Origin: Algoriphagus hitonicola | GTDB lineage: Bacteria > Bacteroidota > Bacteroidia > Cytophagales > Cyclobacteriaceae | Length of the DNA: 64,000 nt | Assembly (NCBI RefSeq): GCF_900113375.1 | Contig: NZ_FOPC01000001.1 | Coordinates: forward strand, 186,001 to 250,000 | Direction of reading: 5' to 3' | Shown: in pieces, positions 19,700 to 28,381 of the stretch | Position numbering within the stretch: the stretch's first letter is position 1 | Layout of the letters: every line of letters begins with the position of its first letter | The notes under the pieces: generated by a model | The model's input: the letters and a program-made list of their open reading frames with translations, nothing else | Told to the model about the DNA's origin: nothing | The model's database searches: none | Program-made: the position numbers and the translations under genes

Positions 19700-21121
19700 A
19701 TGAAAATCGAACAAATCTATACGGGCTGTCTTGCCCAAGGTGCCTATTACATTGAGTCTGACGGAGAAGCTGCGGTCATTGATCCGCTTAGAGAAGTGCA
19801 GCCTTATATCGAAAAAGCCGAGCGAAGAGGAGCCAAAATCAAGTATGTATTCGAAACACACTTTCACGCAGACTTTGTATCTGGGCATCAGGATTTGGCC
19901 GCAAAAACAGGAGCCAAAATCGTCTATGGTCCTACCGGAATGAAGATGGGTTTTGAAGCGACAATAGCAGAGGATGGGCAGATTTTTGAATTGGGAAAAT
20001 CCAAAATCAAGGTGATCCATACTCCTGGACATACGATGGAGTCGGTTTGTTACCTTTTGATCAATGAAGAAGGAAAAGAAGAGGCGATATTTACCGGAGA
20101 TACGTTATTTATTGGAGATGTCGGAAGACCCGATTTGGCTCAAAAAGTCATCAAAGACTTGACTCAGGAAAAACTAGCGGCTCACCTGTATGATTCGCTT
20201 CGAAATAAAATCATGCCGCTTTCCGATGACCTGATTGTCTATCCAGCTCATGGTGCGGGATCAGCCTGTGGCAAAAATATGAGTAAGGAAACCTCCGATA
20301 CACTTGGAAATCAAAAGAAGACAAACTATGCGCTTCAGGAAATGACCAAGGAAGAGTTTATCAAAGAAGTATTGACCGGATTGACGCCTCCTCCTGCTTA
20401 TTTCCCTCAAAACGTCATGATGAATATCCAGGGATATGATAGTATCGACGAGGTATTGGAGCGTGGAATTAAGCCGTTGACCCCAGCCGAATTTGAAGCG
20501 GTGGCCAATGAAACTGGAGCGATGATCTTGGATACCCGTGATCCGCAGAATTTTGCCAAAGGATTTATTCCAAACTCGATTAATATCGGAATCGATGGGA
20601 GTTTTGCAGTTTGGGTTGGAGCCATGATTCCTGATTTGAAACAGGAGATTTTGGTAGTTGCCGACGAAGGAAGAGAAGAAGAAGTGATTACACGACTGGC
20701 CCGAGTTGGATATGATTATGCCCTAGGTTACCTCAAGGGTGGCTTTGAAGCGTGGAAAGCAGCAGGAGAGGAAGTTGATTCGATTACGTCTATCTCTGTC
20801 GATGAGCTGGCAAAAATAAAAGAATCCAATCCTGAGGCATTGATTCTAGATGTGCGAAAGAATTCCGAGTTCCTTTCAGAGCATGTCATCGGAGCTGAAA
20901 ATGCACCACTTGACTACATCAACGACAGTATGCTTAAGGTAAATAAGGATAAAACCTACTATGTACACTGTGCAGGAGGATACCGATCTATGATCTTTAA
21001 TTCAATTTTGAGAGCTCGTGGGTATGATAATTTGATAGATATCAACGGAGGATTCAAAGCGATCAAAGAATCTGAGAAGTTTAAGGTATCGGATTACGTT
21101 TGTCCTACTACCTTACTCTAA
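19700..21121 (+). CDS. MBL-fold persulfide dioxygenase-like protein with two rhodanese domains
   Basis: Residues 1-230 form an ETHE1-type metallo-beta-lactamase domain. Its iron-binding pattern is His54, His56, Asp58 and His63 (THFHADFVSGH), with TPGHTMES, TGDTLFIGDVGRPD and YPAHGAGSACG. Two rhodanese domains follow. In the first (about 265-360) the active-site position is Asp (VVADEGREEE), so it should be inactive. The second (about 365-465) keeps the cysteine in HCAGGYRSM. Family members oxidise glutathione persulfide or transfer sulfane sulfur. It stands directly before the porin-YeeE thiosulfate operon. Confidence 0.85.
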   Translation: MKIEQIYTGCLAQGAYYIESDGEAAVIDPLREVQPYIEKAERRGAKIKYVFETHFHADFVSGHQDLAAKTGAKIVYGPTGMKMGFEATIAEDGQIFELGKSKIKVIHTPGHTMESVCYLLINEEGKEEAIFTGDTLFIGDVGRPDLAQKVIKDLTQEKLAAHLYDSLRNKIMPLSDDLIVYPAHGAGSACGKNMSKETSDTLGNQKKTNYALQEMTKEEFIKEVLTGLTPPPAYFPQNVMMNIQGYDSIDEVLERGIKPLTPAEFEAVANETGAMILDTRDPQNFAKGFIPNSINIGIDGSFAVWVGAMIPDLKQEILVVADEGREEEVITRLARVGYDYALGYLKGGFEAWKAAGEEVDSITSISVDELAKIKESNPEALILDVRKNSEFLSEHVIGAENAPLDYINDSMLKVNKDKTYYVHCAGGYRSMIFNSILRARGYDNLIDINGGFKAIKESEKFKVSDYVCPTTLL

Positions 21122-21143
21122 GAAGTAAAACAATCTCTAAATA

Positions 21144-21174
21144 AAAATGGCAGGCCTCCGGGCTTGCCATTTTT
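21144..21174 (+). terminator. Terminator after the MBL-rhodanese gene
   Basis: AAAATGGCA pairs with TGCCATTTT around an inner GGCCTCCGGGCT hairpin, followed by T residues. It separates this gene from the porin operon. Confidence 0.7.
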
Positions 21175-21191
21175 GGTATCCACCCTTAGGA

Positions 21192-21237
21192 TGTGATTAA
21201 AGTCACAATTTTATGCCAAGAATCATCCGCAAATTTG
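21192..21237 (+). promoter_or_regulatory. CRP-type site and -7-like element at the porin-YeeE operon
   Basis: TGTGATTAAAGTCACA (21192-21207, centre 21199.5) is a near-perfect palindrome. The candidate -7 is CAAATTTG (21230-21237), 30.5 bp from centre to first base and one base off TAnnTTTG. If this is the promoter, transcription would start around 21243, inside the annotated signal-peptide codons of the porin. Confidence 0.55.
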
Positions 21238-22625
21238 CATTGTTATTTGGAATGGGAGTTTTCCTTTTCCTTAGTTTTTCGGTAAGTGCCCAGCATGGGC
21301 AACAGCCGGAATCAGAAAATCCAGACGAAAAGTTGTTTGGAAAAATCCTTGAAAGCGGTTCATTTGAATTTCATCTTCGATCTTTCTTTATGAGCACGCT
21401 CAACCAGGGAGATTTGACAGATTATTCGACTTGGGGAACAGGCGCAGGATTAGGGTATTTCAGCCCGAGATGGAAAGGTTTTGGGGTTGGATTTAGTGGG
21501 TTCTTTGTCTTTCGTCACTTCGAAAACAATATCACTGAAACAGATCCTCAAACTGGCCTTTTCAATCGCTATGAGATGCTCTTGTATGATGTTCATCATC
21601 CCGAAAACAACAAGGATATGGATCGACTCGAGGAGTTTTATCTTTCCTATCAAAAAGATCAAATCTCCATCTGGGCAGGAAGGCATCATTTTGAAAGTCC
21701 GCTGCTCAATGCATCAGATAATCGGATGCGCCCAAACCTGTACAGTGGGATCTCGGTAGATTATCTGCCCGGCAAATTCCGAATAAACGGGGCTTGGTTT
21801 TCTCATGTGATTTCGAGAGGATCTTTGGAATGGGTCCCTGTGGCCGAGTCTTTTGGAACGTACTCGACCGGAAGAAATCCGGTTTATGGTCTTCAGGATA
21901 GCTATCAGCATCACATAGAATCCAAAGGAATAGGAGTGATCGGGGCAGAATACAGTGGAGAAAGTGTTAAGCTAAAAGCTTGGAACTACCTCGCTGAGAA
22001 TGTCTTTACGATGACCTTCTTGGAAAGTACGGGTTCTTTCTCCTCCAAAAAAGGTCAGCAGTTTCTTTGGGGTGCGCAAGGGTTTTATGAGAGTGCCTTG
22101 GCAGATGGAGGGAATCCTCGGATAGAAAATACCTATATTCTCAAGGACGAAAGTACCTACGGACTTGGATTACAACTGGGAATGGCTTGGCCCCATGCAA
22201 AGTGGACGGTAAATTACTTGGGGATTTCTGATCAAGGTCGATTTCTCTTTCCCAGAGAGTGGGGCAGGGAGCAGTTCTTTGTGAGTTTGCAGCGAGAGCG
22301 GCATGAAGGTATGGGAGGAGTCAATGCAATTATGACTCAATACGACCACACCTTTATCCATGACAAGCTAAAAATCAGCCTTGGAGCAGCTCATGTGAAA
22401 ACACCTGATCTGAATAATGTCGAATTGAATAAGTATGGAGTTCCAACTTATTATCATTTCTCAGGGCTACTGGACTATCGATTTGATGGATTCTTCAAAG
22501 GCTTGGATTTTCAGGTGTTGGCCGTGTATAAAAAAGAAGACCGAGACCAACACATTCCCTTGGAATATGTCCTGAATCGAGTCAATATGATGAATATGAA
22601 CTTAATCTTGGATTATAGATTTTAA
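21213..22625 (+). CDS. Outer-membrane porin-like beta-barrel linked to thiosulfate transport
   Basis: The 470-residue protein starts with a signal peptide (MPRIIRKFALLFGMGVFLFL, cleavage after VSAQ). The rest is alternating amphipathic strands rich in Tyr, Trp and Phe, ending with an aromatic (LDYRF) as outer-membrane barrels do. It is a paralogue of the barrel at 27029. Shared blocks are NRYE with DNRMRPNLYSGISVDY, the REWGREQFFVSLQRERHEGM segment and the SRGSLEW/VRGTSQW region. It is followed 37 bp later by the YeeE pair. If the CRP site drives the operon, ATG 21252 could be the real start, though that would lose the positive n-region. Uptake of oxyanions is inference. Confidence 0.72.
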   Translation: MPRIIRKFALLFGMGVFLFLSFSVSAQHGQQPESENPDEKLFGKILESGSFEFHLRSFFMSTLNQGDLTDYSTWGTGAGLGYFSPRWKGFGVGFSGFFVFRHFENNITETDPQTGLFNRYEMLLYDVHHPENNKDMDRLEEFYLSYQKDQISIWAGRHHFESPLLNASDNRMRPNLYSGISVDYLPGKFRINGAWFSHVISRGSLEWVPVAESFGTYSTGRNPVYGLQDSYQHHIESKGIGVIGAEYSGESVKLKAWNYLAENVFTMTFLESTGSFSSKKGQQFLWGAQGFYESALADGGNPRIENTYILKDESTYGLGLQLGMAWPHAKWTVNYLGISDQGRFLFPREWGREQFFVSLQRERHEGMGGVNAIMTQYDHTFIHDKLKISLGAAHVKTPDLNNVELNKYGVPTYYHFSGLLDYRFDGFFKGLDFQVLAVYKKEDRDQHIPLEYVLNRVNMMNMNLILDYRF

Positions 22626-22662
22626 ATCAAAAAGCAATCAATAAATAAAACAATAATAAAAT

Positions 22663-23235
22663 ATGATGGAGTGGATAACTCAACCTTGGCCATGGTATGT
22701 GGCGGGCCCTTTAATCGGGCTGACTGTACCGGCTCTGTTAATTTTAGGAAATAAGACTTTTGGAATATCGTCTTCCCTGCGCCACGTATGTGCGGCTTGC
22801 GTGCCCGCCGGTATTCCTTTCTTTACCTATAACTGGAAAAAAGAAATCTGGAACTTGCTCTTTGTAGTAGGGATATTGATCGGGGGCTTTATCGCTACCT
22901 CTTATCTGGCAAACCCCAATGAAATCATTATCGCAGAGTCGACTATAGCAGACTTGACTGCGCTGGGCGTGACAGATTATGGCAATCTATTGCCAGCTGA
23001 TATTTTCTCTTGGGAAAATCTATTTACCGCCAAGGGACTTTTGTTCTTTGTGGTTGGTGGATTTTTGGTGGGATTTGGTACACGATACGCAGGAGGATGT
23101 ACTTCCGGTCACGCGATTATGGGGATTAGTTCCTTGCAGTGGCAGTCAGTAGTAGCTACGATGTTCTTTATGATCGGCGGGTTTCTGATGACCCACGTGC
23201 TGCTAGAGCCATTAATGAAGTTGGTAGGATTTTAA
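22663..23235 (+). CDS. YeeE/YedE-family thiosulfate transporter subunit
   Basis: The 190-residue membrane protein has about five transmembrane segments and the family motif [18 protein letters not shown] near residues 137-154. An additional cysteine pair is [10 protein letters not shown]. YeeE (TsuA) imports thiosulfate through a relay of conserved cysteines. Here the transporter is split into two half-size genes, this one and the next. ATG 22666 is an alternative start one codon in. It is predicted to be cotranscribed with the porin. Confidence 0.85.
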   Translation: MMEWITQPWPWYVAGPLIGLTVPALLILGNKTFGISSSLRHVCAACVPAGIPFFTYNWKKEIWNLLFVVGILIGGFIATSYLANPNEIIIAESTIADLTALGVTDYGNLLPADIFSWENLFTAKGLLFFVVGGFLVGFGTRYAGGCTSGHAIMGISSLQWQSVVATMFFMIGGFLMTHVLLEPLMKLVGF

Positions 23236-23241
23236 TCAAGA

Positions 23242-23736
23242 ATGAAGATGAAAGTAGCAGAAAAAATACAAGTTCAGGATCCACATTGCGAAGCACCTAA
23301 CCTCCGCAGGGATCATGACAAAGGGTTGGAATTATTAAAATATTTGATTTTGGGAATTCTTTTCGGAATCGTATTTGTAAAGGCGGAGGTGATTTCTTGG
23401 TTTAGAATCCAGGAGATGTTTCGATTGCAATCTTTCCATATGTATGGGGTGATTGGTTCGGCGGTGATTACAGGAATCATTTCCATCCAAGTGATCAAGC
23501 GATTCGGAATCAAAACCATTCATGGTGAAGCGATCAATATTCCAAAAAAGGAATTTAGAAAAGGTCAAGTAATTGGAGGGTTTATCTTTGGCTTGGGATG
23601 GGCATTGACCGGAGCATGTCCGGGACCTTTATTTGCTCAAATCGGAAGTGGATACTCAGTGATTTTAGTGACGCTGGTTTCCGCTTTGGCAGGAACCTGG
23701 GTATATGGCCGTTTTTCGGATAAATTTCCGAATTAA
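23242..23736 (+). CDS. Second YeeE/YedE-like half transporter (DUF6691 type)
   Basis: The 164-residue protein has four to five transmembrane segments after a charged N-terminal 30 residues. The conserved motif GLGWALTGACPGPLFAQIGS carries the cysteine equivalent to that in the partner. It starts six bases after the first half. The pair resembles split PMP/YeeE systems, in which two subunits together equal one full-length transporter. A strong terminator follows, ending the porin-YeeE-YeeE operon. Confidence 0.82.
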   Translation: MKMKVAEKIQVQDPHCEAPNLRRDHDKGLELLKYLILGILFGIVFVKAEVISWFRIQEMFRLQSFHMYGVIGSAVITGIISIQVIKRFGIKTIHGEAINIPKKEFRKGQVIGGFIFGLGWALTGACPGPLFAQIGSGYSVILVTLVSALAGTWVYGRFSDKFPN

Positions 23737-23759
23737 TAATAGGTAAGTTTTAACATGGT

Positions 23760-23793
23760 AAAGCCGCAAAATTTGAATTTTGCGGCTTTTTTA
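23760..23793. terminator. Terminator of the porin-YeeE operon
   Basis: AAAGCCGCAAAA pairs with TTTTGCGGCTTT across a short loop and is followed by T residues. The sequence reads as a terminator mainly rightward. Confidence 0.85.
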
Positions 23794-23871
23794 ATTGAAC
23801 ACTTTTTTGATTATGAATCGAATCATCAAAATGATCGTCGCTATTATCACCCCCACAATAACAAATTCCAT
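23791..23871 (-). CDS. Possible 26-residue single-span membrane peptide
   Basis: ATG at 23871 opens a frame that encodes one hydrophobic helix (FVIVGVIIATIILMI) followed by a basic tail (RFIIKKVFN) and stops within the preceding terminator. The positive end would stay inside the cell. It occupies most of the gap between two rightward operons and is convergent with the YeeE operon. No homologue is recognised. The composition of a clean helix plus basic tail is the only support. Confidence 0.3.
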   Translation of the reverse strand: MEFVIVGVIIATIILMIRFIIKKVFN

Positions 23872-23991
23872 AAATCCAATTTTTAAAAAGAACCCACTCC
23901 GCCTGAAATAGTTTTTGCCAAGCCTGTAGGAATCCTTCTTTTTTTACTGGTAAACTTCTTTTATTTGCAGAACCTATTAAACCCTCAAACT

Positions 23992-25149
23992 ATGAAGCCG
24001 CTGACCAAAAGGAGAATAGCCTTAGGCAGTTTATTCTTTTTTATTGGACTCTGTTTTGCCAGTTGGGCGGCACGGATTCCAGATATTCAATCCAAATTTG
24101 ATTTGTCTGAAGGCCAGTTAGGTACCTTGCTCCTGTTTTTGCCGATAGGTTCGATGATTGGCTTACCGATTGCTGGATGGTCGGTTCATCACTATGGGAG
24201 CAGAAAGGTGATTCTGGTAGGTAGTTTTGCTTATGCCATGAGTCTTCCCCTGATTGGGTTGAGCCCGAGTACCTGGATTTTGATTCCGGTATTGATTCTT
24301 TTTGGTCTGCTGGGAAATATTATGAATATCGCTCTGAATACACAGGCTTTGGATCTCGAAGATCAAATGGGTAAGAGTATTCTGGCCTCTTTTCATGGGC
24401 TCTGGAGCATGGCGGGTTTTACGGGAGCTGGAATTGGTGCAGGAATGATTTTCTTGGAGCTTTCGCCATTTATTCATTTTATGATCGTGATGGGCATATC
24501 GACTTTGATTGTCTTATTTGCGCAGCGATTTGTCATTCAGGAAAAATCAAATGATGAAGCGGGTGGATTGGTGCTGAAGCGTCCCGATGATTTGCTTTTG
24601 CGGATCGGCTTGATAGCCTTTTTGGGAATGATGGCTGAGGGCTGCATGTTTGATTGGAGTGGAGTTTATTTCAAAAAAGTGGTGATGACAGATCCTTCTC
24701 TGGTGGCTCTGGGATATGTAGCCTTTATGGGAGCAATGGCTTCCGGCCGGTTTGTTTCAGATCGATTTATTCATCGTTTTGGTAAGGTTACCATCCTTAG
24801 AGCCAGTGGAATTTTACTCTTCTCCGGATTGACGATTTCTGTTTTATTTCCCACCATTCTTACGGCTACTTTGGGATTTTTGATGGTTGGTTTTGGTGTA
24901 GCCTCAGTTATTCCGGTAGCTTATAGCATTGCGGGAAGGTCAAAACTTTATTCTCCGGGTGTTGCCTTGGCTTTGGTCTCGACGATTTCTTTTTTCGGCT
25001 TTTTGCTCGGTCCGCCTTTGATTGGGTTCATCGCGGATTTATTTAATTTGAAGATATCATTTGCCTTGATCGCATTGAATGGTCTTGGGATCGCATTATT
25101 GGCTACGATCCGAAAGCAGGTATTTTTCCCACAACCTGAAATAAAATGA
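23992..25149 (+). CDS. MFS transporter (YbjJ/FucP-like)
   Basis: The 385-residue permease has about twelve transmembrane segments. The first loop carries FASWAARIPDIQSKFDLSEG, characteristic of the YbjJ-type branch, followed by GWSVHHYGSRKVILV between helices 2 and 3. ATG 23992 is chosen; the TTG nine codons upstream overlaps the promoter region. Its end overlaps the thioesterase start by four bases (ATGA), so the two are translationally coupled. The substrate is unknown, and the pairing does not obviously relate it to the flanking sulfur genes. Confidence 0.78.
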   Translation: MKPLTKRRIALGSLFFFIGLCFASWAARIPDIQSKFDLSEGQLGTLLLFLPIGSMIGLPIAGWSVHHYGSRKVILVGSFAYAMSLPLIGLSPSTWILIPVLILFGLLGNIMNIALNTQALDLEDQMGKSILASFHGLWSMAGFTGAGIGAGMIFLELSPFIHFMIVMGISTLIVLFAQRFVIQEKSNDEAGGLVLKRPDDLLLRIGLIAFLGMMAEGCMFDWSGVYFKKVVMTDPSLVALGYVAFMGAMASGRFVSDRFIHRFGKVTILRASGILLFSGLTISVLFPTILTATLGFLMVGFGVASVIPVAYSIAGRSKLYSPGVALALVSTISFFGFLLGPPLIGFIADLFNLKISFALIALNGLGIALLATIRKQVFFPQPEIK

Positions 25150-25883
25150 CGGTACTTCCAGAAGGTTTTCAGTTTTCAAAAGCTTTTGAAATCGGCTCCT
25201 ACCAAGTCAATCCCAAGGGACTAATCCGATTGAAAGATCTGGGAGACTTGTTTCAGGAAATTGCCTGGAAGCATGCGGATTCGGCGAATTTTGGAAGGAT
25301 TCTTTTGGAGAAAAACCTCATGTGGGCACTTTCCCGGCTTGAGATCAAGCTGTGGAAATCCCCAGTTTGGGGACAGCAAATCACTATTTATACAGGAGGT
25401 AGGGGAATTGAAAAGCTGTATGCGTTTCGGGAGTTTTTGGTTGTTGCTGAGTCTGGAGAGGTATTGGCTAGAGCGATGTCCTCCTGGCTTTTGGTCCATA
25501 CTGAAACCAAGCGGATTCAGCGTCCTGCTCAAGTTTTGACAGAGACCCTCTTTTCTTCCTCCAAACCTTCGGAATGGCAACCCCAAAAAGTGGATTTACC
25601 CAGTCTTCCTGCTCTAGTTGAGACTGAATATGTGGTACAGGCTTCTGATTTGGACCTATACGACCATGTTAACAATACAAGCTATATCCGACTGGTGGAA
25701 GATTTATTGGGAAGCCAAAATTTAACAGCTTCGACCCTTTTAATCAATTACATGGCGGAATGTAAACTTAGGGATCAAATTCAGCTTTCACTTTATCGTC
25801 TTGAAAATAGTACCTACATCAAAGGTCAAGTGAGTAACCGAATTGTATTTTTAGCTTCAGCGCTGGTGGTGGAAGACAAATAA
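25146..25883 (+). CDS. Acyl-ACP thioesterase
   Basis: The 245 residues form two hotdog domains of the FatA/FatB type. The first holds KADGL-like spacing around LFQEIAWKHADSANFG, then WALSRLEIKLWKSP. The second holds LDLYDHVNNTSYIRLVEDLL, whose Asn-His region carries the catalytic residues in plant FatB. It releases free fatty acids from acyl carrier protein. It overlaps the MFS gene by four bases. Confidence 0.82.
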   Translation: MTVLPEGFQFSKAFEIGSYQVNPKGLIRLKDLGDLFQEIAWKHADSANFGRILLEKNLMWALSRLEIKLWKSPVWGQQITIYTGGRGIEKLYAFREFLVVAESGEVLARAMSSWLLVHTETKRIQRPAQVLTETLFSSSKPSEWQPQKVDLPSLPALVETEYVVQASDLDLYDHVNNTSYIRLVEDLLGSQNLTASTLLINYMAECKLRDQIQLSLYRLENSTYIKGQVSNRIVFLASALVVEDK

Positions 25884-25902
25884 AAGCTTTACTTTAATGT
25901 CA

Positions 25903-25948
25903 TGTGATGGAAGTCACAGCATTTCGTTATTAAATCGGTGCATTTTTG
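25903..25948 (+). promoter_or_regulatory. CRP-type site and -7-like element of the tsdA-porin operon
   Basis: TGTGATGGAAGTCACA (25903-25918, centre 25910.5) lies 30.5 bp before CATTTTTG (25941-25948), one base off TAnnTTTG. The predicted start of transcription near 25955 fits ATG 25968 with a short leader. Confidence 0.65.
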
Positions 25949-25967
25949 TAGTGTATCTTCGAAATCT

Positions 25968-27032
25968 ATGAATCAGATCGGAAAACCTTTTGTACAGCTG
26001 ATTACGCTAATGGTAGGTTTGTTGGCATTAGCCACAGCTTTGGTGGGTGTGATTGGATTGGTGGTTTACCTCTCTTACTCGGGAGTCAAACTTCCTGAAC
26101 TCGCTCCTTCAGAGCCCGAAGTTAAGCTGACAGCGGCAGTGGAGGCGCCCAAGCCTAAAGCATTAATGGATGTAGCTGGGATATGGGCAGCTCCAGATTG
26201 GGCCAGTGTCGATAGCGAACCGAATGCCGAATCCATCAAATATGGCAAAGAACTAGTAGCCAATACGGCCGAATACCTCGGTCCCAATGGGAAAGTGAAA
26301 AAAATATCCAATGGATTAAATTGTCAAAATTGCCATTTACAGGCTGGAACGGCCCCTTTGGGGAATAATTACAGTGCAGTAGCCTCCACCTATCCCAAAA
26401 TCCGCGCTCGATCGGGACAATCTGAAGACATCGAAAAGCGCATCAATGATTGCTTTGAGCGGAGTTTGAACGGTCAGCCTTTGGAGCGAAATTCCAAGGA
26501 GATGATTGCGATGGTAGATTATATGAAGTGGCTTGGTAAGGAAGTTCCCCAAGGGGAAAAGCCAAAAGGAGTAGGGATTTACGAAGTACCGCTGATGGAT
26601 AGAGCCGCAGACCCTATAAAAGGTAAGACTATTTATGAACAGCAATGTCAAAGCTGTCATGCCGCCGATGGGCAGGGACTTCCCAAGCCGGACGGTTCGG
26701 GATACACCTATCCACCACTTTGGGGAGAGCATAGCTACAATAGCGGGGCTGGATTATTTCGTCTTTCCAGATTTGCCGGCTATGTGAGAGCCAATATGCC
26801 ATTGGGCGCTACGTTTGAGAATCCTTTGATTTCCGATGAAGAGGCCTGGGATGTGGCGGCTTATGTCAATAGCATGGATCGCCCTTCGCGCGATTTAAGT
26901 GCCGATTGGCCGGATATTTCCAAAAAACCAATAGATCATCCCTTTGGTCCTTTCAGTGATGGATTTTCGGAGGAGCAGCATAAATACGGGCCTTTTAAAC
27001 CCATTAAAGAAGCGAAAGCCAAATCAGAATGA
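25968..27032 (+). CDS. TsdA-like dihaem cytochrome c (thiosulfate dehydrogenase candidate)
   Basis: The 354-residue protein is anchored by a helix at residues 12-36, then has two c-type haem sites, CQNCH at 119-123 and CQSCH at 227-231. Between them Cys162 in RINDCFERSLNG matches the cysteine that ligates haem 1 in TsdA, and NMPLG (Met277) can ligate haem 2. TsdA joins two thiosulfates into tetrathionate and passes electrons on. The start at 25968 avoids a GTG frame inside the promoter. It overlaps the second porin by four bases. The reaction is inferred from these ligands; a general electron-carrier role is the alternative. Confidence 0.78.
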   Translation: MNQIGKPFVQLITLMVGLLALATALVGVIGLVVYLSYSGVKLPELAPSEPEVKLTAAVEAPKPKALMDVAGIWAAPDWASVDSEPNAESIKYGKELVANTAEYLGPNGKVKKISNGLNCQNCHLQAGTAPLGNNYSAVASTYPKIRARSGQSEDIEKRINDCFERSLNGQPLERNSKEMIAMVDYMKWLGKEVPQGEKPKGVGIYEVPLMDRAADPIKGKTIYEQQCQSCHAADGQGLPKPDGSGYTYPPLWGEHSYNSGAGLFRLSRFAGYVRANMPLGATFENPLISDEEAWDVAAYVNSMDRPSRDLSADWPDISKKPIDHPFGPFSDGFSEEQHKYGPFKPIKEAKAKSE

Positions 27033-28381
27033 AAAGGATATTAATGGGGATAATGCTTTTATCCCCTTTTTTTTTACTTGCCCAAAATCAGGAAGAGGAA
27101 AAAAAGATCACTCTGACTCCGTTGGTCCACTTCCGGACTTTTTGGATGAGTACCACTTACCCCAGTGAATTCAAAGATGATTACTCCCTAGGCGCCTCGC
27201 TGAGCCTAGGTGCAAAAGTGGCCTATAGATCCCATTGGTCTTTGGAAAGCAGCTATAGGGCATTTGCGGATATTTGGAGCTCACAGATCTGGGAAGCAAG
27301 CCCGATTACAGGCAGAAGAAACCGCTATGAAATTGGGCTTTTTGACTTGCAGAATCCAGGAGACCGTGTTTTTGGGAGTTTTGAGAAGCTCAATCTCCGA
27401 TATAAAAACAAGCAATGGAATGTAGCAGTAGGGAGAATGGATATCAATACCCCCTGGGTTAATCCGCAGGACGGCAGACTTTCGCCTACTCTTATGGAGG
27501 GAGTTAGTATTTCGTACAAACCGAATAATAAATGGACCTTCTCTGGTTGGTATATTGATCGGCTACGAGTAAGAGGAACGAGTCAATGGGCTAATCCGGG
27601 AGAGTCAGTTGGAATATTTCCAGTGGCAAGAGATCCCAATGGGATGCCCTCTCAGTATTTTGGAAATACCACGAGCAAGCGAATCACCATAGTCCAACTC
27701 ACCCGGATGCTACCAAAGGGAAAAATTGAAATCTCCCAAACACAAGCGCATAATATTTCCAGTACCTTCTGGACAGAGTGGATTCACCGATGGAAAGAAG
27801 AGAGAACGGAGGAAAGTTGGTTTTCGGGCATTCAGATTGGCTATCAGAGCGGGATGGGTGAAGGCGGAAATGCTGATCCTAATTTCCAATTCAAAGATCC
27901 CAAGGATAAAAACTGGCTACTATCCACTCGGATAGGTTTTGAAACTAAGCGCTGGCAATCCCATTTGAATTTTACCAAAACAGGAGGAAAAGGTCGCTGG
28001 CTAAACCCCCGAGAATGGGGCAAGGATCCTTGGTTTACCTTTATTCCCCGGGAGCGAAATGAAGGTTATGAAAATTTTGAGTCCTTGGTACTTTATCTAG
28101 AATACATTTTCCCGAAAAGTAATCTGACAATTTATACTCATGCCGGGATCAATTGGCTACCCGATATCAATGATGCAGCTGCAAATAAGTATGCTTTTCC
28201 GTCTTATCGACAGATCAACCTTGGCCTAAAGCTGAAACCGAACAGGTGGGAAAAGCTCGATTTTCATTTGCTTGTGATGAATAAGGAAGCTATAAATGCC
28301 CCACAGCTCACTCCGGCGCAGCAATACAATAAGGTAGGAATGATTCATATCAATGGAATTCTGAACTGGAAGCTTAATTGA
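27029..28381 (+). CDS. Outer-membrane porin-like beta-barrel, paralogue of the 21213 protein
   Basis: The 450 residues start with a signal peptide (MKRILMGIMLLSPFFLLAQ) and consist of amphipathic strands to the C-terminus. By eye it aligns with the other porin along its length, through NRYEIGLFDLQNP, NPQDGRLSPTLMEGVSISY, REWGKDPWFTFIPRERNEG and the final strand. The start codon overlaps the tsdA stop (ATGA). Because each paralogue sits with a thiosulfate protein, a passage role for thiosulfate or tetrathionate is inferred, not shown. Confidence 0.7.
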   Translation: MKRILMGIMLLSPFFLLAQNQEEEKKITLTPLVHFRTFWMSTTYPSEFKDDYSLGASLSLGAKVAYRSHWSLESSYRAFADIWSSQIWEASPITGRRNRYEIGLFDLQNPGDRVFGSFEKLNLRYKNKQWNVAVGRMDINTPWVNPQDGRLSPTLMEGVSISYKPNNKWTFSGWYIDRLRVRGTSQWANPGESVGIFPVARDPNGMPSQYFGNTTSKRITIVQLTRMLPKGKIEISQTQAHNISSTFWTEWIHRWKEERTEESWFSGIQIGYQSGMGEGGNADPNFQFKDPKDKNWLLSTRIGFETKRWQSHLNFTKTGGKGRWLNPREWGKDPWFTFIPRERNEGYENFESLVLYLEYIFPKSNLTIYTHAGINWLPDINDAAANKYAFPSYRQINLGLKLKPNRWEKLDFHLLVMNKEAINAPQLTPAQQYNKVGMIHINGILNWKLN

